Shown in pieces: positions 49,277 through 58,844 of a stretch of DNA of 64,000 bases; position 1 is the stretch's first letter, and every line of letters begins with the position of its first letter. The notes below the pieces were generated by a model, which worked only from the letters and a program-made list of their open reading frames with translations, was not told where the DNA came from and made no database searches. Origin of the DNA: Sphingobium sp. TKS (GTDB lineage: Bacteria > Pseudomonadota > Alphaproteobacteria > Sphingomonadales > Sphingomonadaceae). The stretch is from contig NZ_CP005083.1 in assembly GCF_001563265.1 (NCBI RefSeq), forward strand, positions 3,971,001 through 4,035,000, written 5' to 3'. Both the position numbers and the translations under genes were made by a program.

Positions 49277-50029
49277 ATGAAAAGAGGAAATCGCACCGGA
49301 AAGTCCAAAGGGACCTTTCCCCGCTTTTATGGACGGCATGCCGTCATCGCCGCGCTCGCCAATCCGGACCGGATCGTGCGCAAGATCTGGGGGACGCGGG
49401 AGGCGCTGAATGCGCTCGACCTGCCGCCGGTCTTGCCCATCGTCTATGCCGATGTGGCGGACCTTGGCCGCATGGTGCCGTCGGACGCGCCGCATCAGGG
49501 CATCGTGGCCGAGGTCGAGCCGCTGGACGATGTCTGGCTGGGCGACGCGCTGGAGGCGGGGCAGGACGACGGACCGGGTTATGGGCGCCCCGTGCTGGTG
49601 CTGGATCAGGTGACGGACCCGCATAATGTCGGCGCGATCCTGCGGTCGGCGGCGGCGTTCGATGCGCTGTGCATCGTGACGCAGGACCGGCATGCGCCGC
49701 CCGAATCAGGGGTGCTGGCGCGGTCCGCTTCGGGGGCGCTGGAAATCGTGCCCTGGGTGCGGGTGGTGAACCTGGCCCGCGCGCTCGATGAGATTGCGGA
49801 AGCCGGTTACTGGCGCATCGGGCTGGATGGCGAAGCGGATCAGACGCTGGGCGAGGCCATCGGCACGTCGCGGGTCGCGCTGGTGCTGGGGGCCGAGGGC
49901 GAAGGGTTGCGCCACAACAGCATGGCGCATTGCGACATTTTGGCTAAACTGCCGATCAGCCCGCGCATGGAAAGCCTCAATGTTTCCAATGCCGCGGCGA
50001 TCGCCCTTTATGCGGCTGCCAGCCGGTAA
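49277..50029 (+). CDS. rlmB: 23S rRNA 2'-O-ribose methyltransferase (TrmH/SpoU family)
   Basis: A 250-residue SPOUT methyltransferase, most likely RlmB acting on G2251 of 23S rRNA. It has an N-terminal L30e-like substrate-binding domain (FYGRHAVIAALANP). The knotted catalytic domain has DPHNVGAILRSAAAF, VLGAEGEGLR and MESLNVSNAAAIALY. Divergent from tRNA-Tyr. Confidence 0.92.
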   Translation: MKRGNRTGKSKGTFPRFYGRHAVIAALANPDRIVRKIWGTREALNALDLPPVLPIVYADVADLGRMVPSDAPHQGIVAEVEPLDDVWLGDALEAGQDDGPGYGRPVLVLDQVTDPHNVGAILRSAAAFDALCIVTQDRHAPPESGVLARSASGALEIVPWVRVVNLARALDEIAEAGYWRIGLDGEADQTLGEAIGTSRVALVLGAEGEGLRHNSMAHCDILAKLPISPRMESLNVSNAAAIALYAAASR

Positions 50030-50061
50030 ACGCATAAAGGCTGAACGACAGGGGGTTTGAC

Positions 50062-50829
50062 ATGGCCGCTTTTCTGCGCGCTGCCACAGCTTTGGCGGCC
50101 TGTCTGCTGCTCTCTGCCTGCCTGGTGACGCCTGGCAAGTTCGAATCGACGCTCGACATCCGCGCCGACCGGAGCTTCAGCTTCACCTATAAGGGCGAGA
50201 TATTGGCGACCGATATGGGCAAGGGTCTCGGTTCGATGCCCTCAGGCGACGATCCGATCGACGACGCTGCGCCCAAGGAGCAGCAGAGCACGCTGCGCAC
50301 TGCCCTCCAGCCCAAGGAACAGGGCAAGGCAGAGGAGCGGTTCGACGGCCCCGACAGCAAAAGCGGGAACGACAAGAGCGACGAGCAGCAGATGCAGGCG
50401 ATCGCGGCGGCGCTTTCGAAGGAAAAGGGCTTTCGGTCAGCCCGCTACATGGGCAATCACAAGTTCGAGATCGACTATGCGATCAGCGGCAAGCTGACCC
50501 ACGCCTTCCTCTTCCCCTTCAACAGCGACGCACAGATCGTGCTGCCTTTCGTCGCGGTGGAACTGCGCGGAGAGGATCGGGCGCGGATGAAGGCGCCCGG
50601 CTATTCCAACGGCTATGACAAGAGCCAGAACCCGATGGGTGGCAGCAGCTCGGGCGAGGACGCGGCCAAGGCGCTGGACGGCACCTTCACCCTCACCACC
50701 AATACCGAAATCGTCAGCCAGAATCAGGAAGACGGCGCCCAGAATGTGCCGCAGGGCAAGCGGATCGTCTGGAAAGTAACGCCGCTGACCAGCGAGGCGC
50801 CCGCCGCCACGCTAAGGTTCAAGCCTTAG
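50062..50829 (+). CDS. Predicted lipoprotein of unknown function
   Basis: A 255-residue protein with a lipoprotein signal (CLLLSAC, lipid-modified Cys at residue 20), so it is probably in the periplasm-facing membrane. The body has two beta-rich parts separated by a charged, low-complexity stretch (~70-115). No known family. It follows rlmB by 32 bp. Confidence 0.75.
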   Translation: MAAFLRAATALAACLLLSACLVTPGKFESTLDIRADRSFSFTYKGEILATDMGKGLGSMPSGDDPIDDAAPKEQQSTLRTALQPKEQGKAEERFDGPDSKSGNDKSDEQQMQAIAAALSKEKGFRSARYMGNHKFEIDYAISGKLTHAFLFPFNSDAQIVLPFVAVELRGEDRARMKAPGYSNGYDKSQNPMGGSSSGEDAAKALDGTFTLTTNTEIVSQNQEDGAQNVPQGKRIVWKVTPLTSEAPAATLRFKP

Positions 50830-50848
50830 CGCGGCGGGCGGCGCTCAA

Positions 50849-51166
50849 TCAATCTTCCGGCGCGATGGTGATGCGCAGGCCGTCCAGCGAATCGCTGAAG
50901 GTGAGCTGGCAGGACAGGCGGCTCGTCCCGTTGCGATGGTCGGAGCTGTCGAGCAGGTCGTTCTCATCTTCGCTGACCGCCGGCAGGCTGTCGGCAAAGG
51001 CCGGGTCGACATAGACGTGGCAGGTCGCGCAGGAGCAGCAGCCGCCGCACAGAGCCAGCAGTTCGTCAAAGCCGTTGTCGCGGATGATTTCCATCACGGA
51101 AAGGCCGCTCTGTGCCTCCACCGCCTGTTCTTCGCCCGAACGGTTGACCACAATCAGTTTCGCCAT
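50849..51166 (-). CDS. [2Fe-2S] ferredoxin (adrenodoxin type)
   Basis: A 105-residue electron carrier. Cluster ligands fit the C-x5-C-x2-C...C pattern: Cys40, Cys46, Cys49 and Cys86. This group serves cytochrome P450 or Fe-S cluster assembly; no partner genes are nearby. Extra Cys43/44 lie in the loop ([10 protein letters not shown]). Confidence 0.93.
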   Translation of the reverse strand: MAKLIVVNRSGEEQAVEAQSGLSVMEIIRDNGFDELLALCGGCCSCATCHVYVDPAFADSLPAVSEDENDLLDSSDHRNGTSRLSCQLTFSDSLDGLRITIAPED

Positions 51167-51245
51167 GTACCCAGGTCCCTCAAAATTTTTTCCCGCCGCT
51201 CATGTCGGACGGGCAGCGGGAAATCAAGGGCCGGACTGCAATTCT

Positions 51246-51863
51246 ATGGTGAGCACAGCAGAACAATTGCGGATCGGCCTGGATAATATCGCCGCGATGG
51301 AGCCCGGTTTCGCCGCCGCGATCGGCCGGGTCGGCTATCCCCTGCCCCGTGTCCGCGAGCCGGGCTATGAAACATTGCTGCGCACCATCGTCGGCCAGCA
51401 GGTGAGCGTCGCGGCGGCGGCGGCGGTCTGGCGCAAGCTGGAGGCGGAACTGGGCGAGGGCTGCGCGCCGGACGCGCTGCTCGCCCGCGACTTCGATGCC
51501 TTGCGCGCCTGCGGCCTGTCGCGGCAGAAGCAAGGCTATGCCCGCAGCCTGGCCGAATTGGTGATGGACGGCGGCATCGACCTGCACAAGCTGCCCGCCG
51601 ACGATGAAGAAGCCATCGCCCAATTGGTGCGGATCAAGGGGATCGGACGCTGGTCGGCGGAAATCTACCTGTTGTTCGCGGAAGGGCGACCGGACATCTG
51701 GCCCGCGGGCGACCTGGCCGTGCAGATCGAGATTGGGCGGATATTGGGCTTGCCCGAACGGCCCAGCGAGAAGCTGACGCGCGACCTGGCCGAGCGCTGG
51801 CGCCCGCATCGCGGCGCGGCGGCGATCATGGCCTGGCACCATTATAATATGGAGGTTTTGTAG
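51246..51863 (+). CDS. alkA: DNA-3-methyladenine glycosylase (AlkA type)
   Basis: A 205-residue base-excision repair glycosylase of the HhH-GPD family. The helix-hairpin-helix is LVRIKGIGRWSAEIYLLF, followed by the catalytic Asp in PAGDLAVQ. It lacks the N-terminal domain of E. coli AlkA, like other compact versions. The ATG at 51246 is chosen. The next small gene starts right after its stop. Confidence 0.88.
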   Translation: MVSTAEQLRIGLDNIAAMEPGFAAAIGRVGYPLPRVREPGYETLLRTIVGQQVSVAAAAAVWRKLEAELGEGCAPDALLARDFDALRACGLSRQKQGYARSLAELVMDGGIDLHKLPADDEEAIAQLVRIKGIGRWSAEIYLLFAEGRPDIWPAGDLAVQIEIGRILGLPERPSEKLTRDLAERWRPHRGAAAIMAWHHYNMEVL

Positions 51864-52091
51864 GTGTCTCTGCCCCATGCCCGCTACATCGTCCTGGAAC
51901 ATGAGGGCGTGTGGAAGATCAATCTCGACAACCGCTATTATGGTCCGTTCGCGACATGCGAAGCCGCTGTGGAAAACGCCACGGCGACAGCGCGCAAGGC
52001 TGGCGAGGCGGGTTATCCGGCCTCTGTCCTGCTGATGCGGGGGACCGATTTCGAGACGCTCTGGAGCAGCGTGCCGGAAAATAGCGGGTAA
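51864..52091 (+). CDS. Small conserved protein, DUF2188-like
   Basis: A 75-residue protein with a GTG start directly after the glycosylase stop. The short beta-hairpin/helix pattern (HEGVWKINLDNRYYGPFATCEAAVENA) resembles DUF2188-type proteins. Function unknown. Confidence 0.65.
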   Translation: MSLPHARYIVLEHEGVWKINLDNRYYGPFATCEAAVENATATARKAGEAGYPASVLLMRGTDFETLWSSVPENSG

Positions 52092-52162
52092 AAGTTTTTC
52101 GCACCTGCGGGAACCGGCTCGCCCTTTGCGCATTTATTGCCTCCAGTTGCGTGGGCTTTGGG

Positions 52163-52600
52163 ATGAGCAAAAAGGTTCTGATCGTAGAAGACGAGATTTT
52201 CGTCGCGCTGGAAATCGAACATATCGTCGAGGATGCGGGCTTCACGGTCGGCGCGATCGCGGCTGACCGTCAGGCTGCGCTCGACGCCGCCGATGATTGC
52301 GACATCGCGCTGGTCGACCTCAATCTGCGCGATGGGCCGACGGGACCGGGCATCGGCGTCGAACTGGCCAGCCAATATGGCATCCGCGTCATCTATGTGA
52401 CGGCCAATCCCGCGCAGATCGGCGCGGCGTCCGCCGCCGCGCTGGGCGTCATCACCAAGCCGTTCCGGGCGCACAGCATCGCTGAGACGCTGCACCTGGC
52501 CGCGACCGACCAGCCAAAGCTGGAAGCCGCTGAAATTGTGGGCTTTACGCCTTTCCTGCCGTCGTCCGGCTCATGGACCGCACTGGAATCCAGAGGCTGA
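52163..52600 (+). CDS. Single-domain response regulator
   Basis: A 145-residue receiver protein without an output domain. Asp52 (ALVDLNLRDG) is the phosphoacceptor, with Glu9/Asp10, Thr80 and Lys99 completing the site. It converges with and overlaps the adjacent HWE kinase gene by 56 bp, and the kinase is the natural partner. Confidence 0.9.
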   Translation: MSKKVLIVEDEIFVALEIEHIVEDAGFTVGAIAADRQAALDAADDCDIALVDLNLRDGPTGPGIGVELASQYGIRVIYVTANPAQIGAASAAALGVITKPFRAHSIAETLHLAATDQPKLEAAEIVGFTPFLPSSGSWTALESRG

Positions 52601-54068
52601 GGCGCAGGCCTTCGGGCCGCCAGTCGCGCATCATGCGTCCCCCCAATTGCCGTTCGATGCTAAGTTGCATCAGCCGGCTGCCAAAACCTTCGCTGGTCGC
52701 GGGGACGGCAGGTGGACCGCCCTCCTCCCGCCAGTCGATGCGGATATCCCGGTCCTCGCCCTTCACCTCTATCGTGACCCGGCCCTCAGGCACCGACAGC
52801 GCGCCATATTTGGCGGCGTTGGTCGCCAGTTCATGGAACAACAGCGCCAGCGGCGTGGCGGAACGGTCGTCGACCGGCGGATTGTCGCCCGAAAACCGGA
52901 TGCGCGGGCCCATCGCATCGCGATAGGGCGCGAAAATCTGCTCCAATATGCCCCAGAGCAGACCCTCGCCATGATCCGGCTGGGAATGGGGGCCATGGGG
53001 CCGCACGAAATCATGGGCGCGGCCCAGCGCCATGATGCGGTCGCGCAGATCGTCGGCGGCGGCACGGATTTCGGGATGCTCGCGCGCCGACAGGCCGATC
53101 AGACCGGAAATCACCGAAAAGATGTTCTTGATGCGGTGGGACAGCTCATGGGCGATGACCTCCCGCTCCTCCACCATCGCGATCTGGTCGTTGATGTCGG
53201 TGCAGGTGCCGATCCAGCGGATGATCGTCCCTTCCGCATCCCGGATCGGCAGCGCGCGGCCCAGCGTCCAGCGATAGTCGCCGCCGTGGTGCCGCATGCG
53301 ATATTCGATCTCATAGGGGTCGCCGGTTGCAAGGCTGTGGCGCCAACGTTCCCAGGCCCGCGGCTGATCCTCCGGATGGAAGATGGCGCTCCATCCCTCG
53401 CCATCGGTGGCGCCCTGCGCGACGCCGGTAAATTCGTACCAGCGGGCGTTGAAATAATCATTATAGCCATCGGGCAGAGCCGACCAGACCATTTGCGGCA
53501 TGGTGTCGGCCAGGGTGCGGAACATGCGGTCGCTTTCGGCCACCGCCTGCGCATCCCTTTCCTGCTGGGCAATGACGTCGCGGTCGCGGCGGCGCCCCTC
53601 CAGTTCCACCATCACCTGCCGGGCGAGCAGGGTCAGACCCTGCCGCTGGAGATCGGTAAGGTCCGCGCGCGGCTGATCATCGATGACGCAGAGCGCGCCG
53701 AGAGACGCGCCTTCGCTGTCGATCAGCGGCGCTCCGGCATAGAAACGGATGAAGGGCGCGTCCGTAACCAGGGGGTTATCGGCAAAATGCGGGTCCAGCG
53801 TGGCGTCGGGCACCACGAAGATCGCCTCCCCCAACATGGCGTGGGCGCAAAAGGAAATGTCGCGCGGCGTTTCCTCCGCATCGAGGCCGGAGCGGGCGAG
53901 GAAGCGCTGACGGTCTTCCTCGACGATGCTGACGAGCGCGATCGGCGTTTCGCAGAGCGCGGCGGCGAAGGCGGTAATCTGATCGAGCGTGGCAAAGCCA
54001 CCGGTATCGAGATCGTAGCGCGCCAGCAGCGCCGCGCGATCCGTCTCGAGCCCGCGCCCTTCAGCCAT
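52545..54068 (-). CDS. GAF-PAS HWE-family histidine kinase
   Basis: A 507-residue cytosolic sensor kinase. GAF domain at ~25-170 ([20 protein letters not shown]), PAS at ~185-295 ([15 protein letters not shown]), then an HWE/HisKA_2 dimerisation box with the phospho-His in [17 protein letters not shown] (~306). The ATP domain has [13 protein letters not shown] and ends without a receiver. The LOV-type NCRFL motif is absent. Its start overlaps murA by 8 bp; its end overlaps the response regulator. Confidence 0.9.
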   Translation of the reverse strand: MAEGRGLETDRAALLARYDLDTGGFATLDQITAFAAALCETPIALVSIVEEDRQRFLARSGLDAEETPRDISFCAHAMLGEAIFVVPDATLDPHFADNPLVTDAPFIRFYAGAPLIDSEGASLGALCVIDDQPRADLTDLQRQGLTLLARQVMVELEGRRRDRDVIAQQERDAQAVAESDRMFRTLADTMPQMVWSALPDGYNDYFNARWYEFTGVAQGATDGEGWSAIFHPEDQPRAWERWRHSLATGDPYEIEYRMRHHGGDYRWTLGRALPIRDAEGTIIRWIGTCTDINDQIAMVEEREVIAHELSHRIKNIFSVISGLIGLSAREHPEIRAAADDLRDRIMALGRAHDFVRPHGPHSQPDHGEGLLWGILEQIFAPYRDAMGPRIRFSGDNPPVDDRSATPLALLFHELATNAAKYGALSVPEGRVTIEVKGEDRDIRIDWREEGGPPAVPATSEGFGSRLMQLSIERQLGGRMMRDWRPEGLRLSLWIPVRSMSRTTAGKA

Positions 54069-55344
54069 CGCTGACGCGCTCTATGTCGGCGCCGACGGCG
54101 GAGAGCTTCTCCTCCAGCCGTTCATAGCCCCGATCGAGATGATAGACGCGGTTAACCTGGGTCTCTCCCTCCGCGGCCAATCCCGCCAGGATGAGGCTCA
54201 TCGAGGCGCGCAGGTCGGTCGCCATGACAGGCGCGCCGACCAGCCGGTCTACGCCGCGCACCACCGCCGTGCGGCCATTGACGCCTATGTCCGCGCCCAT
54301 GCGCGCCAGTTCGGGCACGTGCATGTAGCGGTTCTCAAAGATCGTCTCGGTCAGCACCGACGCGCCGTCCGCCAGCGTCAGCATCGCCATGAACTGCGCC
54401 TGCATGTCGGTCGGGAAGGCCGGGAAAGGCGCGGTCGAGATGGTGAGCGGGCGCAGCCTGCCGTCCGCCGACACCTTGATGCCGTCCTTCAATTCCTCGA
54501 CATGGACACCCGCGTCGCGCAGCGCGGCGAGGATGGCGTGCATGTCGTCGGCGCAGGCGCCCGCCAGTTCCAGCGAACCGCCGGTGATCGCGGCGGCGCA
54601 GGCATAGCTGCCCGCCTCGATCCGGTCGGGCATGACGCTGTAGGTTGCGCCATGCAGCCGGTCGCGGCCGTGGATGATCAGCTTGTCGGAACCGACGCCC
54701 TCTATATCGGCGCCCATGGCGATCAGCAGCTTGCAGAGATCGACGATCTCCGGCTCCCGCGCCGCATTTTCCAGGATGCAGGTGCCCTTGGCCAGCACCG
54801 CCGCCATCACCGCATTTTCGGTCGCGCCGACCGACACCACCGGGAAGGTGTAGATGCCGCCGGGCAGGCCGCCATCGGGCGCGCTGGCGCGGACATAGCC
54901 GGCATTGATCTCGATGATCGCGCCAAAGGCTTCCAACGCCTTCAGGTGCAGATCGATCGGGCGGTTGCCGATGGCGCAGCCGCCCGGCAGCGACACCCGC
55001 GCCTCGCCCGCGCGGGCGAGCAGGGGGCCAAGCACCAGGATCGACGCGCGCATCTTGCGCACGATGTCATAGGGCGCTTCGGTCGAGGTGACGCGGCCTG
55101 CGCGCAGCGTCATGACGCGGCCGAAATCCTCCGGCCGGGCGCCTTCGATCATGGTCGACGCGCCTAGCTGGTTGAGCAGATGGCCGAAGCTGTCGACATC
55201 GGCCAGGCGCGGCAGGTTGCGCAGGGTCACCGGCTCGTCGGTCAGCAAGGCGCAAGGAAGCAGCGTCAGAGCGGCGTTTTTCGCGCCGGAAATGGGAAGG
55301 CGGCCATTGAGCGCTTTGCCGCCGCGAATGTGAATGCGGTCCAT
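54061..55344 (-). CDS. murA: UDP-N-acetylglucosamine 1-carboxyvinyltransferase
   Basis: A 427-residue cytosolic enzyme transferring enolpyruvyl from PEP to UDP-GlcNAc, the first peptidoglycan step. It starts [25 protein letters not shown] and has the EPSP-synthase-like two-domain fold. The fosfomycin-binding Cys position is in the catalytic loop, where [12 protein letters not shown] is visible. The start at 55344 is normal for the family. Confidence 0.95.
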   Translation of the reverse strand: MDRIHIRGGKALNGRLPISGAKNAALTLLPCALLTDEPVTLRNLPRLADVDSFGHLLNQLGASTMIEGARPEDFGRVMTLRAGRVTSTEAPYDIVRKMRASILVLGPLLARAGEARVSLPGGCAIGNRPIDLHLKALEAFGAIIEINAGYVRASAPDGGLPGGIYTFPVVSVGATENAVMAAVLAKGTCILENAAREPEIVDLCKLLIAMGADIEGVGSDKLIIHGRDRLHGATYSVMPDRIEAGSYACAAAITGGSLELAGACADDMHAILAALRDAGVHVEELKDGIKVSADGRLRPLTISTAPFPAFPTDMQAQFMAMLTLADGASVLTETIFENRYMHVPELARMGADIGVNGRTAVVRGVDRLVGAPVMATDLRASMSLILAGLAAEGETQVNRVYHLDRGYERLEEKLSAVGADIERVSDG

Positions 55345-55554
55345 CGCTGGGTTCTTACCGTTAATTGCGTTTTTCGCAAGGCGGGTCGGCTCGACATTGC
55401 GCGCGCCGCGCCTCTTTGTGACGCCGCCATGAAACATTTGTGCGTTCGCCCGCGCATTATTGATCGAGTTTAGTGCAACTTGCGGAAATGCAGCCAAAAG
55501 ACGCGTGGGGCGTTTTGCCATCGTAACGACAATGTAAGCAAAAAGGTGTTTTTG

Positions 55555-56289
55555 GTGGCAACAAGTTGTTTCGCGGACAGGTTGGCGAAGCATGTGCCTC
55601 TGTCCGATGCAGAAAAGAAAGCGCTTGCCCGGCTTGAGGAAAATCCCCGCAAGGTAAAGCGCGGCGCGATGATCCAGCGGGTCAATGATACGGTCACGGA
55701 ACTGTTCGTCCTGCGCGAAGGACGGGTGATGAGCTTCGTCATCCTGCCCGACGGCAGCCGACAGATATTGCGCGTCTATTTTCCGGGCGATTTCATCGGG
55801 TCGGCCAGCACCATCTACAGCAAGGCGCCGGAATCGCTGGTGGCCCTGTCCGATGCGATCATCTGTCCGTTCGACAAACATGCCTTGCGGCGTCTGCTGG
55901 AGGAATATCCGCGGGTCGCGGCGCTGCTGTTCCTGCTGTCCAATGCGGAGCGCGTCGCGCTGACGGACCGGCTCGCCTCATTGGGGCGGACCTCGGCCAA
56001 GGCGCGGGTCGCGTCCTTCCTGCTCGATATTTTCGATCGATTGCGCGTGACGGACGACGGCATCGTCGACAGCTTCGACCTCAAACTGACGCAGGAGGAG
56101 ATTGGCGACGCGATCGGCCTCACCTCCGTCCATGTGAACCGGATGATCCGGCAGATGGAGCAGGAAGGGCTGATCGGGCGGGCCAATGGTCGGATCACCC
56201 TGCTCGACATGGCGCGGCTGGAGGAGATCGGCCACTATACCAACCGGCACAAGGATATGGATCTGGACTGGATTCCGGCAATGTCGTGA
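55555..56289 (+). CDS. Crp/Fnr family transcriptional regulator
   Basis: A 244-residue regulator. An N-terminal cyclic nucleotide-binding-like domain (~20-140, [27 protein letters not shown]) is followed by a C-terminal winged HTH with [24 protein letters not shown] (~185-208). There is no FNR-type Cys cluster, so the ligand is unknown. No ATG is suitably placed: GTG at 55555 (AAGGTG upstream) is taken, with GTG at 55546 possible. Divergent from murA. Confidence 0.88.
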   Translation: MATSCFADRLAKHVPLSDAEKKALARLEENPRKVKRGAMIQRVNDTVTELFVLREGRVMSFVILPDGSRQILRVYFPGDFIGSASTIYSKAPESLVALSDAIICPFDKHALRRLLEEYPRVAALLFLLSNAERVALTDRLASLGRTSAKARVASFLLDIFDRLRVTDDGIVDSFDLKLTQEEIGDAIGLTSVHVNRMIRQMEQEGLIGRANGRITLLDMARLEEIGHYTNRHKDMDLDWIPAMS

Positions 56290-56328
56290 AAACGGCCATC
56301 TCCCTTCCCTTTCAAGGAAGGGGGATTG

Positions 56329-56895
56329 TCACGCCAGCAGTTCCACATCCCAATAAAGCCAGTCGTGCCAGCTTTCGTGCAGATAATTGGGCGGGAAGGC
56401 GCGGCCATGCTCCTGCAATTGCCAGCTTGTCGGGCGGATCGGCGTCACGTGCAATTGCATATGCGCTTCCTTGGGCGTGCGGCCGCCTTTCTTGAGGTTG
56501 CAGGGGGAGCAGGCCGTGGCGACATTTTCCCAGGTCGTGCGCCCGCCGGCGCGGCGCGGTATGACATGGTCGAAGGTCAGGTCGCTTTGCGAACCGCAAT
56601 ATTGGCAGGCGAACTTGTCGCGCAGGAACAGGTTGAACCGGGTGAAGGCGGGATGTTCCGACGGCTTCACATATTGCTTCAGCGCGATCACCGAGGGAAT
56701 CTGCATCTGGATGCTGGGGCTGTGCACCTGCCGCTCATAGCTGGCGACGATGTCCACCCGATCCAAAAAAACCGCCTTGATAGCGGTTTGCCAAGGCCAG
56801 AGGCTCAACGGATAATAGCTTAACGGCGTGTAGTCTGCATTCAAGACCAGGGCCGGACAGTTTTCCGGATGTCGTATCAGGTCGGGATGGTACAT
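56329..56895 (-). CDS. HNH endonuclease
   Basis: A 188-residue protein of a widespread family. The zinc-binding HNH core is CQYCG...LTFDHVIPRRAGGRTTWENVATACSPCNLKKG (~residues 93-138), with paired CxxC motifs and the DHVIP catalytic His. N-terminal VLNADYTPLSYYPLSLWPW is typical of this stand-alone HNH family. Biological role unknown. Confidence 0.9.
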   Translation of the reverse strand: MYHPDLIRHPENCPALVLNADYTPLSYYPLSLWPWQTAIKAVFLDRVDIVASYERQVHSPSIQMQIPSVIALKQYVKPSEHPAFTRFNLFLRDKFACQYCGSQSDLTFDHVIPRRAGGRTTWENVATACSPCNLKKGGRTPKEAHMQLHVTPIRPTSWQLQEHGRAFPPNYLHESWHDWLYWDVELLA

Positions 56896-56991
56896 ATATT
56901 ACCCTTCAACCCCCTTTGCCTCCGCTCTGATTGACCAGAAACGTGACGGGAGCATGACAGCATTAACGACCCCATCCCGTCAAGGGCCAGT

Positions 56992-57897
56992 ATGATTCAA
57001 TCCCCCAGACCACAGTATATGGTGACTCGCTTCGCACCGAGCCCAACCGGTAGGTTGCATGTCGGACACGCCTGGTCGGCATTGCTGGCCATGGACATGG
57101 CCCGCGCGCAAGGCGGATCATTCCGCCTCCGGATCGAGGATATCGACGGCACCCGCAGCCGGCCGGAACATGTCGCCGGGATCGTCGAGGATCTGCACTG
57201 GCTGGGCGTCGCATGGGACGGCGAGATCGTCTTTCAGTCGGCGCGTCTGGACCATTATGAAGCGGCGTTGCGGCGGCTGGAGGCGATGGGATTGCTCTAT
57301 CCCTGCTTCTGCACCCGCGCCGATATCGCGGCAAGCGCCATGGCGCCGCATGGACCGGAAGGGCCGGTCTATCCGGGGACGTGCAGAGGGTTAGCCGAGG
57401 GGGAACGGGCGCGGCGGATCGCGGCGGGCGAGCCGCATGCGTGGCGGATCGATATGGCGCAGGCAGTGGAACGAGTGGGGTCTGTGAGCTGGAACGCGCT
57501 GCCCTTTCCGCTGGAAGATGGGTTACAGGCGCAGGTGATCGGAGCCAGACCGATCGCGGCAGGCGACGTCGTGCTGGCGCGCAAGGATGCCCCCGCCAGC
57601 TACCACCTGTCCTGCACGCTGGACGATGCGGCGATGGGCGTGACCCATGTGCTGCGCGGCGACGATCTGCGGGACGCGACGGATATTCACCGGCTGATTC
57701 AGGCACTGCTCGACCTGCCCTCACCCGCCTATATCCACCATCCCTTGCTATTGGGGCCGGACGGCAGGCGGTTGGCCAAGCGCGACGGGTCGATCGCGCT
57801 GGCCGATCTGCGGGCGCAAGGCGCCGATCCACGGCGTCTGGCCGACGACCTTCGCCATATGCGCTTTCCGATTGGCATTTCTCTGGCGACAGCCTAG
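56992..57897 (+). CDS. gluQRS: Glutamyl-Q tRNA(Asp) synthetase
   Basis: A 301-residue GluRS-like enzyme that attaches glutamate to queuosine of tRNA-Asp. The HIGH-like motif is SPTGRLHVGHA (~15-25). A zinc site follows (CFCTR and YPGTCRG), and the KMSKS-like sequence is RLAKRDGS. It lacks the anticodon-binding domain of GltX, as expected. The start could also be the internal ATG at 57019. Confidence 0.92.
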   Translation: MIQSPRPQYMVTRFAPSPTGRLHVGHAWSALLAMDMARAQGGSFRLRIEDIDGTRSRPEHVAGIVEDLHWLGVAWDGEIVFQSARLDHYEAALRRLEAMGLLYPCFCTRADIAASAMAPHGPEGPVYPGTCRGLAEGERARRIAAGEPHAWRIDMAQAVERVGSVSWNALPFPLEDGLQAQVIGARPIAAGDVVLARKDAPASYHLSCTLDDAAMGVTHVLRGDDLRDATDIHRLIQALLDLPSPAYIHHPLLLGPDGRRLAKRDGSIALADLRAQGADPRRLADDLRHMRFPIGISLATA

Positions 57898-57906
57898 ATT
57901 CATGAC

Positions 57907-58140
57907 ATGAACACCCTTCTCGTCATCGCCCTGATCCTGGCCATGGGCGCCACCCTGTTCGCGCTGATCCGGGGGATCGTCGCCTTTCTGCAGGCAAGCA
58001 AGGAACAGTTGAACTCGCCCGAGGGCGGGCCAAGCCAATCCAGCCTCAAGCAGAACAGGATGATGATGAACCGCATCCTGTTCCAGGCGGTGGCCGTGAT
58101 CATCGTTGCCATCCTGCTGCTGATGAAGGGCAACGGTTGA
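57907..58140 (+). CDS. HIG1-domain twin-helix membrane protein
   Basis: A 77-residue protein with two membrane helices (residues ~4-27 and ~56-73) joined by a polar loop containing LKQNRMMMNRILFQA, the HIG1 pattern. Mitochondrial relatives stabilise respiratory supercomplexes; the bacterial role is unclear. It lies between gluQRS and the adenosyltransferase, with short gaps. Confidence 0.85.
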   Translation: MNTLLVIALILAMGATLFALIRGIVAFLQASKEQLNSPEGGPSQSSLKQNRMMMNRILFQAVAVIIVAILLLMKGNG

Positions 58141-58156
58141 CGGGGGTTGGCCGGTC

Positions 58157-58726
58157 ATGGTGAAGCTCAACAAGATATACACCCGTACCGGCGATACGGG
58201 CACCACCGGCCTTGTCGACGGATCGCGCCTGCCCAAACATGCCCCGCGCATGCAGGCGGTGGGCGACGTCGATGAGGCGAACAGCGCCATCGGCCTTGCC
58301 ATCGTCGCGATCGGCGCCGCGCCGGATGCTGGCTGGCTGACCACCATCCAGAACGATCTGTTCGATCTGGGCGCCGACCTCGCCACACCCATTCCCGAAG
58401 GGGAGGATGAGCCCTGGGCGCTGCGCATCGTCGCGTCCCAGGTCGAGCGGCTGGAAAAGCAGATCGATGCTATGAACGCCGAACTGGCGCCACTGGACAG
58501 CTTCATCCTGCCGGGCGGATCGGCAGCCGCCGCAGCAGTGCACCTCGCCCGCGCCGTCACCCGACGCGCGGAACGGAGCGCGACCGCCGCCGCAGCAGAG
58601 GTGGCGCTCAATCCCCAGGCGCTGGCCTATCTCAACCGGCTGTCCGACCTGCTGTTCGTGCTGGCCCGGCGCCTCAACGGCAATGGCGCGGGCGACGTAA
58701 AATGGGTGCCGGGCGCCTCCCGCTGA
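58157..58726 (+). CDS. PduO-type corrinoid adenosyltransferase
   Basis: A 189-residue ATP:cob(I)alamin adenosyltransferase making adenosylcobalamin. KIYTRTGDTGTTGLVDGSR (residues 6-24) binds ATP, GDVDEANSAIG follows, and SFILPGGSAAAAAVHLARAVTRRAER is the conserved C-terminal half. No cobalamin riboswitch was seen upstream; the gene follows HIG1 by 16 bp. Confidence 0.92.
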   Translation: MVKLNKIYTRTGDTGTTGLVDGSRLPKHAPRMQAVGDVDEANSAIGLAIVAIGAAPDAGWLTTIQNDLFDLGADLATPIPEGEDEPWALRIVASQVERLEKQIDAMNAELAPLDSFILPGGSAAAAAVHLARAVTRRAERSATAAAAEVALNPQALAYLNRLSDLLFVLARRLNGNGAGDVKWVPGASR

Positions 58727-58844
58727 CCATTCGACTCTTGAAGGGCACGATTCGTCCATGGAACAGGCATTAACCCTGTTCCTTCATTCCCCCTTTACAC
58801 GCCGCACCAATTTTGGGCCTCGATTTCAACGACAGGGTCCAGGG

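Noticed and set aside
50849..51863. Overlap between the ferredoxin and glycosylase genes
   Set aside because: The glycosylase frame extends upstream into ferredoxin, but the start at 51246 matches the family, leaving 79 bp between the genes.
58120..58200. Cobalamin riboswitch upstream of the adenosyltransferase gene
   Set aside because: Only 16 bp separate the gene from the previous stop, and no B12-box-like sequence is visible.
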